Positions 1-7,858 are shown, counted from the stretch's first letter. The stretch is 64,000 bases of DNA from Bacteroidales bacterium (GCA_016705005.1 JADIZB010000001.1:248001-312000), one strand, 5' to 3'. The notes: a model not told the origin generated them from the sequence alone. Made by a program: numbers and translations.

Positions 1-161
1 TTTTCAGAGTCCCATCAGGAAACATTCATAATGTGAAAGGATTTGGACTTGGTCTGTTCTATGTCAGAAATATCTGCAGAGCACACAAATGGAAGATACA
101 TGTTGAAAACGGTAACAATTCAGGTGCAGCCTTTATCATTGAGATTCCATGTAAATCATAA
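1..161 (+). CDS. Sensor histidine kinase, C-terminal end (partial)
   Basis: The frame is open from the window edge to a TAA at 159-161 and encodes about 52 residues. They match the end of a HATPase_c domain: the G2-box GFGLGLFYV is followed by a stretch rich in I, R and AH, then a closing beta strand ending FIIEIP. The gene ends 9 bases before the response regulator at 171, so the two form a cognate two-component pair in one transcript. The sensor domain, the phospho-accepting His and the N box lie outside the window, so the stimulus cannot be inferred. The ORF is too short and too truncated for ordinary ORF calling but is clearly coding. Confidence 0.88.
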   Translation, partial: FRVPSGNIHNVKGFGLGLFYVRNICRAHKWKIHVENGNNSGAAFIIEIPCKS

Positions 162-170
162 TTCCTGTTT

Positions 171-866
171 ATGGAGAAGAAAGCCAGATTATTGTATGTG
201 GAAGATGACCTGACGCTGTCATTCGTTACCCGTGACAATCTTGCTCTGAAGGGCTACGATGTAGCATTTGCGGAAGATGGAATCAAGGCACTTGAAATGA
301 TCCGGTCCGGAGCCTTCGATCTCTACATCCTCGATGTCATGCTTCCGGGAATGGATGGATTTGCTCTGGCCGGTAAAATCAGGGAAGAGAATTTAAATAC
401 CCCGATTATCTTCCTGACAGCCAGGTCATTTATGGAAGACCGGATTCAGGGACTTCAGCTTGGAGCCGATGATTATATCACCAAACCATTCAGCATTGAA
501 GAATTGGTATTGAAGATAGAAATATTTCTGAGAAGGAGCAAAATCGTGCCGCTGGTCAACCAACGCACTGCATCGTTAAAACTCGGGAGTTATAGTTTTG
601 ATCTGACAAACCAGCAGTTGATACATTCCGGAAAAACCCAGCCGCTCACTTTCCGTGAAAGCGAACTGATCAGGCTCTTCGCCGACAATATGAATCAGAT
701 TGTCAAACGCGAAGATATTCTTATAAAGGTTTGGGGAAACGATCAGTATTTTTCAAGCCGGAGCCTTGATGTTTTTATCTCGAGGATAAGAAAACTGTTT
801 AAATCTGATCCGACCATAAAAATTGAAAACATCCACAACATCGGATACCGTATGAAGACCGGATGA
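171..866 (+). CDS. OmpR-family response regulator
   Basis: This is a DNA-binding response regulator of 231 residues, the normal length for the OmpR/PhoB family. The receiver domain is residues 5-120. It has the acidic pair E11-D12/D13, the phospho-acceptor D55 in the segment YILDVMLPG, the switch T83 and the conserved K105 in YITKPF. The winged-helix domain (about 135-230) ends with the typical NIHNIGYRM strand. It follows the histidine kinase end at 161 by 9 bases, so that kinase is its likely partner. It resembles the RprY-type regulators of Bacteroidota, but I do not assign a symbol because the target genes cannot be seen. Confidence 0.95.
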   Translation: MEKKARLLYVEDDLTLSFVTRDNLALKGYDVAFAEDGIKALEMIRSGAFDLYILDVMLPGMDGFALAGKIREENLNTPIIFLTARSFMEDRIQGLQLGADDYITKPFSIEELVLKIEIFLRRSKIVPLVNQRTASLKLGSYSFDLTNQQLIHSGKTQPLTFRESELIRLFADNMNQIVKREDILIKVWGNDQYFSSRSLDVFISRIRKLFKSDPTIKIENIHNIGYRMKTG

Positions 867-949
867 TATCTGTATTTATAGAAACGCCTGAATTCCTGCA
901 GGTACATTACATCAGGTAACAGGATATTCATGATAACAACTATACTTTC

Positions 950-1654
950 TCAGAACTGATTTTTCCCGGCTATGTTGATATGAAAGTTGAACATAGGGTT
1001 CTGCAATGCACCGTACAGCCTGACCCATAGAGGAAGCAGCATTTCTGTTCCTCTGGCGGTTGAAATATCGCCTAAATCCATAATATTGGTTTCTTCCCAG
1101 CCAAAACTGTTCAGAATTCCCTTAACAATAGTTTTGGCAGTAGTTTCGTTTCCACTTACAAATACAGTATGGTTCCCCGGAACCAGGGCCGGATTTACCA
1201 TAAGCCAGGCATTCATTGTATTCAGGGTTTTTACAACGTTTAGTTCCGGAAATTCTTGCTGAATCCTCTCCCCCAGAGAATCTGTATTACAGATCAGTAA
1301 AGATGGGGGGAAACCTCCCGAAAAATCAAGTGGATTGGCTATGTCTATCAATACTTTCCCATTCAGATTTGCAGCTCCTGCACTCTGCAAGGCGTCAATG
1401 GAAGCATGGCCCATAGTGCAATTCACAATAATATCGCTCTTTGAAGCAGCCTCTTTAAATGTCCCGGTCATCACACGTGGGTGATTTTTCAGCCATTCAG
1501 CATAAGGTGGATTTCCATACATATCCTTTTCTGTTCTGGCCATGGTATCTGCGACGTTCCTGGTTCCCACCATAACACTGTTACCAAGGTCTGAAAGCCG
1601 ACCGGCAAGACATTGCCCGACCGAGCCGGTACCGAATACTGCAAATGTTGTCAT
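950..1654 (-). CDS. NAD(P)-binding oxidoreductase, F420-dependent NADP reductase-like fold
   Basis: This 234-residue protein starts with a Rossmann dinucleotide-binding motif, GTGSVG at residues 8-13, followed by a basic VGTRN strand end that suggests NADP(H) preference. The middle part contains DIIVNCTMG and KVLIDIANPLD, both typical of the PF03807 family (F420-dependent NADP oxidoreductase and related reductases). Many bacteria that lack F420 carry such proteins, and their substrates are unknown. It stands alone, convergent with the response regulator upstream, and is followed on the other side by the tRNA cluster. Family assignment is firm; the reaction is inference only. Confidence 0.85.
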   Translation of the reverse strand: MTTFAVFGTGSVGQCLAGRLSDLGNSVMVGTRNVADTMARTEKDMYGNPPYAEWLKNHPRVMTGTFKEAASKSDIIVNCTMGHASIDALQSAGAANLNGKVLIDIANPLDFSGGFPPSLLICNTDSLGERIQQEFPELNVVKTLNTMNAWLMVNPALVPGNHTVFVSGNETTAKTIVKGILNSFGWEETNIMDLGDISTARGTEMLLPLWVRLYGALQNPMFNFHINIAGKNQF

Positions 1655-1799
1655 AAGTGATTTTTTATGTTTAGGGAATTAAACAAACAAAAGTGTGGTT
1701 GGTTTAAATCAAAGTTTTGATATCCATACATTTAACAAATATTTAGCATTTACTGCTTTTTCAATTTGTGACCGCACATCAAAAAGGCCGACCAAATGT

Positions 1800-1829
1800 T
1801 TTGCATATAAAAAAAGAGTAGTACCTTTG
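1800..1829 (+). promoter_or_regulatory. Bacteroidota-type promoter of the tRNA cluster
   Basis: TTTG at 1800-1803 and TACCTTTG at 1822-1829 are separated by 18 bases. They fit the Bacteroidota sigma-ABfr consensus (-33 TTTG, -7 TAnnTTTG). The start of tRNA-Lys is 17 bases further on, which suits a short leader. Confidence 0.65.
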
Positions 1830-1846
1830 CAGCCCGAATGAAAATT

Positions 1847-1919
1847 CTCTCCGTAGCTCAGCTGGTAGAGCAAATGACTCTTAATCATTGGGTCACAGGT
1901 TCGAATCCTGTCGGGGAGA
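1847..1919 (+). tRNA. tRNA-Lys (anticodon CTT)
   Basis: The 73-base sequence folds into a full cloverleaf. The acceptor CTCTCCG pairs with CGGGGAG (one T-G pair). The D arm begins TAGCTC, the anticodon stem AATGA/TCATT encloses the loop CTCTTAA with CTT at 1880-1882, and the T arm is ACAGG-TTCGAAT-CCTGT. Discriminator A is at 1919; CCA is not encoded. It is the first of three tRNAs behind one promoter. Confidence 0.96.
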
Positions 1920-1924
1920 CAAAG

Positions 1925-1998
1925 CGGGATGTAGCGCAGCCCGGTAGCGCGCTTCGTTCGGGACGAAGAGGCCGCAGGTTCGAATCCTGTCATCCCGA
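1925..1998 (+). tRNA. tRNA-Pro (anticodon CGG)
   Basis: The acceptor CGGGATG pairs with CATCCCG. The anticodon stem CTTCG/CGAAG encloses TTCGGGA, giving anticodon CGG. The T arm is GCAGG-TTCGAAT-CCTGT and the discriminator is A at 1998. It lies 5 bases after tRNA-Lys. CCA is not encoded. Confidence 0.96.
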
Positions 1999-2008
1999 CT
2001 TCATCTAA

Positions 2009-2039
2009 AGCCTGCTTGCTAAATACAGGCAGGCTTTTT
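2009..2039 (+). terminator. Rho-independent terminator between tRNA-Pro and tRNA-Thr
   Basis: AGCCTGC at 2009-2015 pairs with GCAGGCT at 2029-2035 and is followed by a run of five T. It ends one base before tRNA-Thr begins, so Thr may depend on read-through, a separate start, or processing at the hairpin. Confidence 0.7.
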
Positions 2040-2112
2040 GCCACTTTAGCTCAGTCGGTAGAGCAGCGCATTCGTAATGCGCGGGTCGGGGGTTCGAGTC
2101 CCCTGAGTGGCT
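2040..2112 (+). tRNA. tRNA-Thr (anticodon CGT)
   Basis: The acceptor GCCACTT pairs with GAGTGGC. The anticodon stem GCGCA/TGCGC encloses TTCGTAA, giving anticodon CGT. The T arm is GGGGG-TTCGAGT-CCCCT and the discriminator is T. Unlike the two tRNAs before it, this gene is followed directly by CCA at 2113-2115. Confidence 0.96.
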
Positions 2113-2115
2113 CCA

Positions 2116-2138
2116 AAGCCGGGATATCCCGGCTTTTT
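2116..2138 (+). terminator. Rho-independent terminator after tRNA-Thr
   Basis: AAAGCCGGGA pairs with TCCCGGCTTT and is followed by T residues. The perfect stem begins right after the encoded CCA and closes the tRNA cluster. Confidence 0.8.
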
Positions 2139-2170
2139 CATTTAAATATTAAAAATTTTCGGTAAAGCAG

Positions 2171-2218
2171 CCCCGCCAAGGCGGGACGGGTCGGGGGTTC
2201 CCTGCCCGGCGTGCAGGC
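2171..2218. repeat. GC-rich hairpin patch with a partial tRNA-Thr copy
   Basis: This 48-base patch is far richer in G and C than its surroundings. It contains the hairpin CCCGCC-AA-GGCGGG and a second self-complementary block near CCTGCCCGGCGTGCAGG. Bases 2187-2200 repeat 14 bases of tRNA-Thr (2082-2095) exactly, covering the start of its T arm. It may be a dispersed repeat or the remains of an attachment site. Confidence 0.4.
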
Positions 2219-2261
2219 AAAGAGTCCAACTTATCAGTCTAAAATACCGTTACCTGGGCTA

Positions 2262-3359
2262 TTATTTTTTCCCCTCAGATTTTTGCAGCCTTTTCATTCT
2301 TAAGACTGAGGGTTTCTTCTCCGGGAAAAAGATTGAGGCAAGTATGCTTACACCGAGAATAAAAAGGATGATGTATAATGAATGAGCAGTAGTGAATCCG
2401 GCTTCCTTCAACCAATGCCCGACAAGCATCTTCACTCCGATAAAAACCATCAGAAAGGAGAGACCGGTTTTCAGATATCGGAACAGGTCAATAACATTCA
2501 CCACCATAAAAAACAATGCTCTTAATCCAAGAATCGCAAAGACATTCGAAAAGAAAACCATGTATGGATCCATTGTTACGGAAAAAATTGCCGGAATCGA
2601 ATCTACCGCAAAAATCAGATCACTGAACTCGATGACCATCAGGACAATAAATAAGGGAGTAAGATAAAGTTTCCCGTCCTTCCGAATAAAAAAATGATGC
2701 CTTACGAAAATCGGATAAACAGGGAAATGTTTAGAGGCAAATTTCACCACCGGATGAGTTTTGACCTCAATTTTCTCCTCTTTATTCCGGGTAATAAACA
2801 TCCTGATCCCCGTATAAACCAACAATATACCGAAAATATACAGTACCCATTCAAATCGCAGAAGAATGGCTGATGCGGAGAAGATAAAAATAAAACGGAG
2901 AACTATGGCTGCCAGGATTCCCCAGAATAATACCCTTCTGTAATATCTGGGTTCAACGTGAAAAGCATAGAAAACCATAACCATAACAAAAATATTGTCA
3001 ACCGAAAGCGCCTTTTCAATGAGGTAACCGGTCAGGAATTCAAGTGCAAGATTGTTGTTATAAACCGACATAGCTGATCTGTAATCCAGACCGTCTATAT
3101 TAATCGGGTGGCCGTATTTTGAGATCAGTTGGTGTATTTCTTCAAGGGACCCCTTTCCTCCCATATGAATCCAATCTCCATGAAAGATCATCAATACATA
3201 AAATGCAAGTGAAACGCTGACCCAGACAATGGTCATGATAAGTGATTCCCTGAAAGCAACTATATGATTTTTCCGGTCAAAGACCCCAAGATCAAGCAGC
3301 AGTACCCCGGTAATTACAGATATAAAAACCGAGAAGAACAGCAATTCATTGGGATTCAT
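2262..3359 (-). CDS. TerC/Alx-family integral membrane protein, likely Mn(II) exporter
   Basis: The protein has 365 residues and about nine hydrophobic membrane segments. Two family motifs with acidic residues inside the membrane are present: EKALSVDNIFV (D121) and IEFSDLIFAVDSIPAIF (D247, D253). These mark the TerC/Alx family (PF03741), whose studied members export manganese, often into exported-protein metalation pathways. A hydrophilic loop at about 60-100 separates the first two helices from the motif-bearing core. It is transcribed alone, with a -7 box at 3383-3390. Tellurite resistance, the historical name, should not be assumed. Confidence 0.92.
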   Translation of the reverse strand: MNPNELLFFSVFISVITGVLLLDLGVFDRKNHIVAFRESLIMTIVWVSVSLAFYVLMIFHGDWIHMGGKGSLEEIHQLISKYGHPINIDGLDYRSAMSVYNNNLALEFLTGYLIEKALSVDNIFVMVMVFYAFHVEPRYYRRVLFWGILAAIVLRFIFIFSASAILLRFEWVLYIFGILLVYTGIRMFITRNKEEKIEVKTHPVVKFASKHFPVYPIFVRHHFFIRKDGKLYLTPLFIVLMVIEFSDLIFAVDSIPAIFSVTMDPYMVFFSNVFAILGLRALFFMVVNVIDLFRYLKTGLSFLMVFIGVKMLVGHWLKEAGFTTAHSLYIILFILGVSILASIFFPEKKPSVLRMKRLQKSEGKK

Positions 3360-3382
3360 GATGAATAGGAGGTTAGACTATA

Positions 3383-3390
3383 CAAAAGTA
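3383..3390 (-). promoter_or_regulatory. Probable -7 box of the terC gene
   Basis: On the minus strand the sequence reads TACTTTTG, a full match to TAnnTTTG, 24 bases upstream of the start codon. No clear -33 TTTG is seen at the right distance. Confidence 0.45.
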
Positions 3391-3482
3391 ACTAATGCCA
3401 GCCTGAATAGCTTTATATTCAATAAAAAAATCACGATTCATGAATTAAATCAGGATGTATGGGGTATCAATAAAAATCTTTC

Positions 3483-3490
3483 TAATTTTG
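3483..3490 (+). promoter_or_regulatory. Probable -7 box of the glutamine synthetase gene
   Basis: TAATTTTG fits TAnnTTTG and would give a leader of about 75 bases. No matching -33 element is visible, so support is partial. Confidence 0.4.
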
Positions 3491-3569
3491 GGCACTTTCC
3501 CGGTAATATTACATTCCTGTATTAATAGAACAAACCGGGCTGAGATGACCTGATTAAAATAATACTCTG

Positions 3570-5072
3570 ATGACGAATTTCACAGAAATGAATCCAAACC
3601 CGCTGGTTCAATATCTGAATAAACCAGCTGAAGAATTTACAAGAGCCGACCTTGTTAAATATATTGAAGATCATAACATTGAAATGGTTAATTTCAGGTA
3701 TGCCGGTGGAGATGGCCGCCTAAAAACATTGAACTTTGTCATAAGTTCGCGCCAGCACCTCAACAGCATACTAACTACAGGAGAGCGGGTGGACGGATCC
3801 TCACTTTTTCCATTTATCCAGGCAGGCTCAAGCGATCTTTATGTTGTTCCCCGATACAGAACAGCTTTTGTCAACCCTTTCTCTGATGTCCCCTCACTCG
3901 ATGTACTGTGTTCCTATTATAATAAAGACGGCGACCCCCTTGAAAGTTCACCTGAATATGTGTTACGGAAGGCGCACAGAGCATTGAAAGAAAAAACCGG
4001 TTACAGCTTTCATGTGATGGGCGAACTGGAATATTATGTAATCAGCGAAGAAGAAGACATCTTCAGGGCTGTTGATCAGAAAGGATACCACGAATCCTTC
4101 CCGTTTGCCAAATGGGAACAGCTACGCACTGAAGCCATGACAGCCATGGCTAAAGCCGGATGCTTGATTAAATATGGTCATTCCGAAGTGGGTAATTTTT
4201 CCCAGGACGGCAAATTATATGAGCAGAATGAAATCGAATTCATGCCGACCAACCTCGAAGAAGCTGCTGACCAGTTGGTAATTGCAAAGTGGATTCTGAG
4301 GTCTCTTGCCTATAAATATGGGGTAACCGTAACCTTTGCTCCGAAAATTACAGTCGGTAAAGCCGGAAGTGGATTGCACATACATACCAAACTTGTGAAA
4401 GATGGCAAGAACCTGATGATCGAAAATGGAAAACTCAGTGATGTTGCGCGCAGAGCCATCGCCGGTTACCTCGAACTGGCACCTTCACTTACTGCTTTTG
4501 GGAACAATAACCCAACTTCATACTTCCGGCTTGTACCTCATCAGGAAGCCCCAACCAACATTTGCTGGGGCGACCGAAACAGAAGTGTACTAGTCAGGGT
4601 GCCTCTTGGGTGGACCGGTGAGAATAAAATGATCTACCATGCAAATCCGTTGGAACAACCTGCGAATGAAGATTTTTCACAACTGCAGACCGTTGAATTC
4701 AGGTGTCCGGATGGTTCAGCTGATATTTATCTGCTGCTTGCAGGTCTTACAGTAGCTGCCCGACATGGGCTGGAAATGGAAGATGCACTCGAAAAAGCCG
4801 AAAAGACTTATGTAGATGTCAACATCTTTGATGAACAAAACAAAGCAAGGCTGGCCGAGCTGAACAAACTTCCGGTTTCCTGCTGGGAATCAGCTTCACT
4901 GCTCGAGAAGCAGTCTGACATCTACCTGAAATACGGGGTTTTCTCTGAAGGGGTTATTTCAGGGGTTGCACGAAAACTTCGCAGCTACAACGATGAGCAC
5001 CTGCGTGATGATATCGATTGCAAAAAAGAAAAAATAATCGGACTGGTCGAAAAGTATTTCCACTGCGGCTAG
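3570..5072 (+). CDS. glnA: Glutamine synthetase, type I-like
   Basis: The enzyme makes glutamine from glutamate, ammonia and ATP. It has 500 residues, near the GS-I length and well short of the roughly 730 of GS-III. The beta-grasp domain (about 25-120) precedes the catalytic barrel. Visible active-site elements are GELEYY (E152/E154), HSEVG (E206), NEIEF (E221/E223), GSGLHIH (H270), NNPTSYFRLVPHQEAP (R320) and VEFRCPDGSA (E376/R378). At the position of the adenylylated Tyr of enterobacterial GlnA (NLYDLP) this protein reads ELNKLP with N432, so adenylylation is unlikely. It stands alone between TerC and Hsp20. Some GS-I-like paralogues act on other amines, so the glutamine role is probable, not proven. 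Confidence 0.88.
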   Translation: MTNFTEMNPNPLVQYLNKPAEEFTRADLVKYIEDHNIEMVNFRYAGGDGRLKTLNFVISSRQHLNSILTTGERVDGSSLFPFIQAGSSDLYVVPRYRTAFVNPFSDVPSLDVLCSYYNKDGDPLESSPEYVLRKAHRALKEKTGYSFHVMGELEYYVISEEEDIFRAVDQKGYHESFPFAKWEQLRTEAMTAMAKAGCLIKYGHSEVGNFSQDGKLYEQNEIEFMPTNLEEAADQLVIAKWILRSLAYKYGVTVTFAPKITVGKAGSGLHIHTKLVKDGKNLMIENGKLSDVARRAIAGYLELAPSLTAFGNNNPTSYFRLVPHQEAPTNICWGDRNRSVLVRVPLGWTGENKMIYHANPLEQPANEDFSQLQTVEFRCPDGSADIYLLLAGLTVAARHGLEMEDALEKAEKTYVDVNIFDEQNKARLAELNKLPVSCWESASLLEKQSDIYLKYGVFSEGVISGVARKLRSYNDEHLRDDIDCKKEKIIGLVEKYFHCG

Positions 5073-5220
5073 TCGGACAGAAGTTTTTACATACGGCTTT
5101 TCTTACCTCCCAATTTAAGATTTCCAGGGATTTTCCCTGTGAAGCAGCCTGCCATAAAGGAGCCGGTTCCGGTCCAATGGATTAATCATGTATTTCCATT
5201 AAGACCTGCAATTTTTTCCA

Positions 5221-5248
5221 GATTATACGCCATTTTGTCCGTATAATC
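5221..5248. promoter_or_regulatory. Perfect 9-bp inverted repeat upstream of hsp20
   Basis: GATTATACG and CGTATAATC are exact reverse complements separated by 10 bases. The site lies 56-83 bases upstream of the sigma-54-like element at 5304 and could be an activator or repressor site. No protein binding can be shown from sequence alone. Confidence 0.35.
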
Positions 5249-5303
5249 CTTACCAGACTGCCATTATGGCTTCTATTATTGCATATTACGAAGCCTGGAA
5301 TGG

Positions 5304-5319
5304 TTGGCATAAAGTTTGA
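5304..5319 (+). promoter_or_regulatory. Possible sigma-54-type promoter of hsp20
   Basis: TTGGCAT at 5304 and TTTGA at 5315 resemble the -24 TGGCAC and -12 TTGC elements, with GG and the -12 position the usual distance apart; GA replaces the final GC. It would give a leader of about 50 bases. A variant vegetative box (TAAAGTTTG, one base too long) overlaps it, so both readings remain open. Confidence 0.3.
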
Positions 5320-5350
5320 AAATCTGCATTCATCAATTCAAAAAAAACTT

Positions 5351-5359
5351 AAAGGAGGA
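5351..5359 (+). promoter_or_regulatory. Strong Shine-Dalgarno site that fixes the hsp20 start
   Basis: AAAGGAGGA lies 7 bases before the ATG at 5367. Such a strong site is uncommon in Bacteroidota. It rules out the in-frame TTG/ATG-less extension upstream to 5316. Confidence 0.8.
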
Positions 5360-5366
5360 CCATAAA

Positions 5367-5774
5367 ATGACTTTAGTACGTTTCAACAACCAACCCGCTT
5401 TATCAGGTTTACTGGATCAGATGTTTTTCACAGCCTCGCGTCAGCCGGGCAATTGCGAAACTCCGGTTAACATTGTTAACAATGAAAATGCCTTCATCCT
5501 TGAGATGGCTGTTCCCGGATATTCTAAAGAAGAAATCAGCATCAATCTTGAACAGCAGCTGTTAAAGATAAGCGCCGAAACCAAAGAGAATCAGACCGAC
5601 GATAATAAATACCTGCGCCGCGAATTTTCACTCAATGGATTGAGCAGAAGCTTTACACTGCCTAAAAACATCGATACCGAAAAAATCAGCGCCGATTTCC
5701 GTGATGGTATTCTCAAAATAACCCTGCCACGTAAACAGGAAGATGTAATTAAAAAAGAGATCAGTATTTCCTGA
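5367..5774 (+). CDS. Small heat-shock protein, Hsp20/alpha-crystallin family
   Basis: This is an ATP-independent chaperone that holds unfolding proteins. With the start at 5367 (set by the strong Shine-Dalgarno site) it has 135 residues, typical for the family. The alpha-crystallin domain covers about 30-130. It includes the opening NIVNNENAFILEMAVPGYSKEEI, broken here by no gap, and the hallmark segment DGILKITLPRK near the C-terminus. The end KKEISIS carries the I-x-I type tail used for oligomer contacts. The gene stands alone, flanked upstream by an inverted repeat and a possible sigma-54-type promoter and downstream by a strong terminator, as expected for a stress-induced single gene. Confidence 0.95.
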   Translation: MTLVRFNNQPALSGLLDQMFFTASRQPGNCETPVNIVNNENAFILEMAVPGYSKEEISINLEQQLLKISAETKENQTDDNKYLRREFSLNGLSRSFTLPKNIDTEKISADFRDGILKITLPRKQEDVIKKEISIS

Positions 5775-5788
5775 TCAATTCAACAGGC

Positions 5789-5823
5789 AAAAAGCCGCAG
5801 AAATGATTTCTGCGGCTTTTTTA
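5789..5823 (+). terminator. Rho-independent terminator after hsp20
   Basis: The stem AAAAGCCGCAGAAAT / TTTCTGCGGCTTTT with a very short loop is followed by T residues. It ends the hsp20 transcript 45 bases before the next gene. Confidence 0.9.
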
Positions 5824-5870
5824 TTTCCCTTCGCCTAAATTGTGACCTTTGGCGTTACAAAATAATAGTG

Positions 5871-6776
5871 ATGACAGCTACAGCCAGGGCACATCTGGCA
5901 CTCATTGTTTCGGGATTGCTTTATGGAGCCAATTACTGGGTCGCCAAAGGCCTGATGCCCGGATTTATGCAGCCCATGCAAATCATATTTATAAGGGGGT
6001 TTACTTCACTTATACTTTTGTGGCTTTTTGCATTTTTTATAAACGATCGCCATGTTGAAAAAAGAGATCACCTTATACTCGCAGCATGCGGACTTACAGG
6101 CATTGCCATTAATCAGACTTTCTTCTTCTTAGGACTCAATCTGACAAGCCCGGTTGATGCGGCATTGATCCACTCTGGAAGCCCTGTAATAGTCCTGCTG
6201 TTCTCCGTTCTGATTGCCGGAGAAAAAGCCGGATGGTCAAAAATTGCCGGAATTGCAATAGGCGCTTTCGGTGCAGTGCTTCTGGTGCTGATGGGAAATT
6301 TTAGTAACGGAGGAAACAACCACCTCCTGGGAAACATGCTGATCTTATTCAACATCGTATCATACAGTTTATACCTGGTAATGGTAAAACCACTAATGGC
6401 GAAATACAAAGCGCTGACTATTATGAAATGGGTATTCCTGTATGGGTTTATTTTTATATTTCCCTTTTGCATCAATGGTATTGGAGATCTGAGCTTTACA
6501 TCATTTACACCCTACGCCTGGTTTGCCATCTCGTATATTGTAATCGGCACTACCTTTTTTTCATACCTGCTTACAACCTATTCACTTAAGACATTGAGTG
6601 CCGGCACAGCCGGGTATTATATTTATATGCAGCCGGTAATAGCCGCTTCTATAGGAATTATTTTCTTTAAAGAAAGTCCTGCTCTGATTAAAATTATCGC
6701 AGCAATAATGGTTTTTACAGGTGTATTCCTGGTTAACCGGAATCCCTCTATCAGAAAAGGTGCCGAAAAGGTATGA
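5871..6776 (+). CDS. EamA/DMT-superfamily membrane transporter
   Basis: The protein has about 301 residues, ten hydrophobic segments and two EamA repeats (about 8-142 and 153-290), as in drug/metabolite exporters of the YdcZ/RhaT/EamA group. The second repeat contains the typical ending LSAGTAGYYIYMQPVIAASIG. I prefer ATG at 5871 over the adjoining GTG at 5868. Its substrate cannot be read from sequence; related proteins export amino acids or nucleotides. Its 3' end overlaps the convergent phospholipase-D-like gene by 26 bases once that gene's frameshift is corrected. Confidence 0.9.
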   Translation: MTATARAHLALIVSGLLYGANYWVAKGLMPGFMQPMQIIFIRGFTSLILLWLFAFFINDRHVEKRDHLILAACGLTGIAINQTFFFLGLNLTSPVDAALIHSGSPVIVLLFSVLIAGEKAGWSKIAGIAIGAFGAVLLVLMGNFSNGGNNHLLGNMLILFNIVSYSLYLVMVKPLMAKYKALTIMKWVFLYGFIFIFPFCINGIGDLSFTSFTPYAWFAISYIVIGTTFFSYLLTTYSLKTLSAGTAGYYIYMQPVIAASIGIIFFKESPALIKIIAAIMVFTGVFLVNRNPSIRKGAEKV

Positions 6777-7828
6777 GGAACCATCCGAAAATTTTTCTCA
6801 AAAAGAGGCCTCCGTTTCCATGACTGGTAATTGAATCCGACGCAGTTTTCCAACGTGACGTCAAGGTGATTGCGCAGCAGTGCCACAATCTTTTTATGAT
6901 TACCAACCAGCATGATCTCATGGAGATACCTGAAACTCCTGTAATCAAAATTGGCAGATCCAATGGCAAATATCTCATTATCCACCAACATACACTTTGC
7001 ATGAAGGTTAGTCGGCTGATAATAATGAATATTGATATTGTAGTTATAATAAAACCCCATATACTTATCCCTGAGAAAATCAACCAACCGCACGTCGGAA
7101 TGATGGGGCATGATCACATGAACTTTAACTCCCCTTTTCGCAGCCAGCATCATGTTTCTTCTGATTTTATACCCCGGAATAAAATAAGGAGATTCAATCA
7201 CTATTTCATGACGGGCATTTTTTATTAGTTTTTCATAACGTTTTTTAACCTGTTGCCGGTAAATGGAAGGCAGGTCCTGGATGATTTCAAATCCTTTGTA
7301 ATGTATCGTTTTTTTAAAGGAAAACTTATTAAAGATATACTTTCGGTAAAGTTTATAACTATCTAGAAATGATTTTCTGAATAAGGGGGTGATGGGCCCG
7401 TTAAGTCTGAGCATCAACTCACGCCACTTCATCGAATATGCAGTTATATTCGCTGATCCGATATAAGTAATTTCATCATCGATGATCAGCAGTTTACGAT
7501 GGTTTCGCCTGTGATTCTTTGTAAAGAAATCAATGAAAAATCGTATCTTTTTAAAGTATCTGACCTCTCCCCCGCTTCTGGAAATAACATCAAAAAATGC
7601 AGGGTTGGGAGGGGTACCCCATGAATCAAGCAACAACTTTACATGAACACCTTCAAGACATTTTTTTGCCAACAGATCTCTGAAACGGATACCACTTGAA
7701 TCGTGTCCGAACTTATACAGCTCCAAATAGATGTAATTTCTGGCAGAATTGATATCATCCAGCATAGCCTGGCTGAAAACAGCCGGGTCATCATAAAGAT
7801 CAACATTGATCAAATCATCATTGTTCAT
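6751..7828 (-). CDS. Phospholipase D-like protein (cardiolipin synthase family), with a one-base frameshift
   Basis: Two HKD motifs are present: H110-K112-D117 in NHRKLLIIDD and H276-K278-D283 in LHAKCMLVDN. Each is followed by IGSAN, so the protein probably joins or cleaves phospholipids, most likely making cardiolipin. There is no N-terminal membrane segment, as in ClsB-type enzymes. The uninterrupted frame leaves the family pattern after LFEK and runs antisense into the EamA gene down to 6623. Removing one T from the run of five at 6792-6796 gives the end IFGWFLIPFRHLF followed by TGA at 6751, the usual end of this family. The start at 7828 is preferred because a -7 box at 7851-7858 puts transcription start at about the upstream ATG (7849). 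Confidence 0.85.
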
Positions 7829-7850
7829 AATCAGTAAGCAGCCGATCATA

Positions 7851-7858
7851 CAAAATTA
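7851..7858 (-). promoter_or_regulatory. Probable -7 box of the phospholipase D-like gene
   Basis: On the minus strand it reads TAATTTTG, a full match to TAnnTTTG. A start of transcription near 7846 leaves a short leader before ATG 7828. No clear -33 element is present. Confidence 0.4.

Noticed and set aside
1709..2044. Open frame on the minus strand across the tRNA genes
   Set aside because: It is the familiar false protein read antisense through tRNA genes; the tRNAs fold fully and explain the sequence.
3537..3554. Resemblance to the CTGAGA and ACCTGAT parts of a TPP riboswitch before glutamine synthetase
   Set aside because: The stretch is too short and lacks the other stems, and the downstream gene is not a thiamine gene.
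6623..6750. C-terminal extension of the phospholipase D-like protein antisense to the EamA gene
   Set aside because: It appears only because of the one-base shift at 6792-6796; the corrected frame ends at 6751 with the family's usual end.
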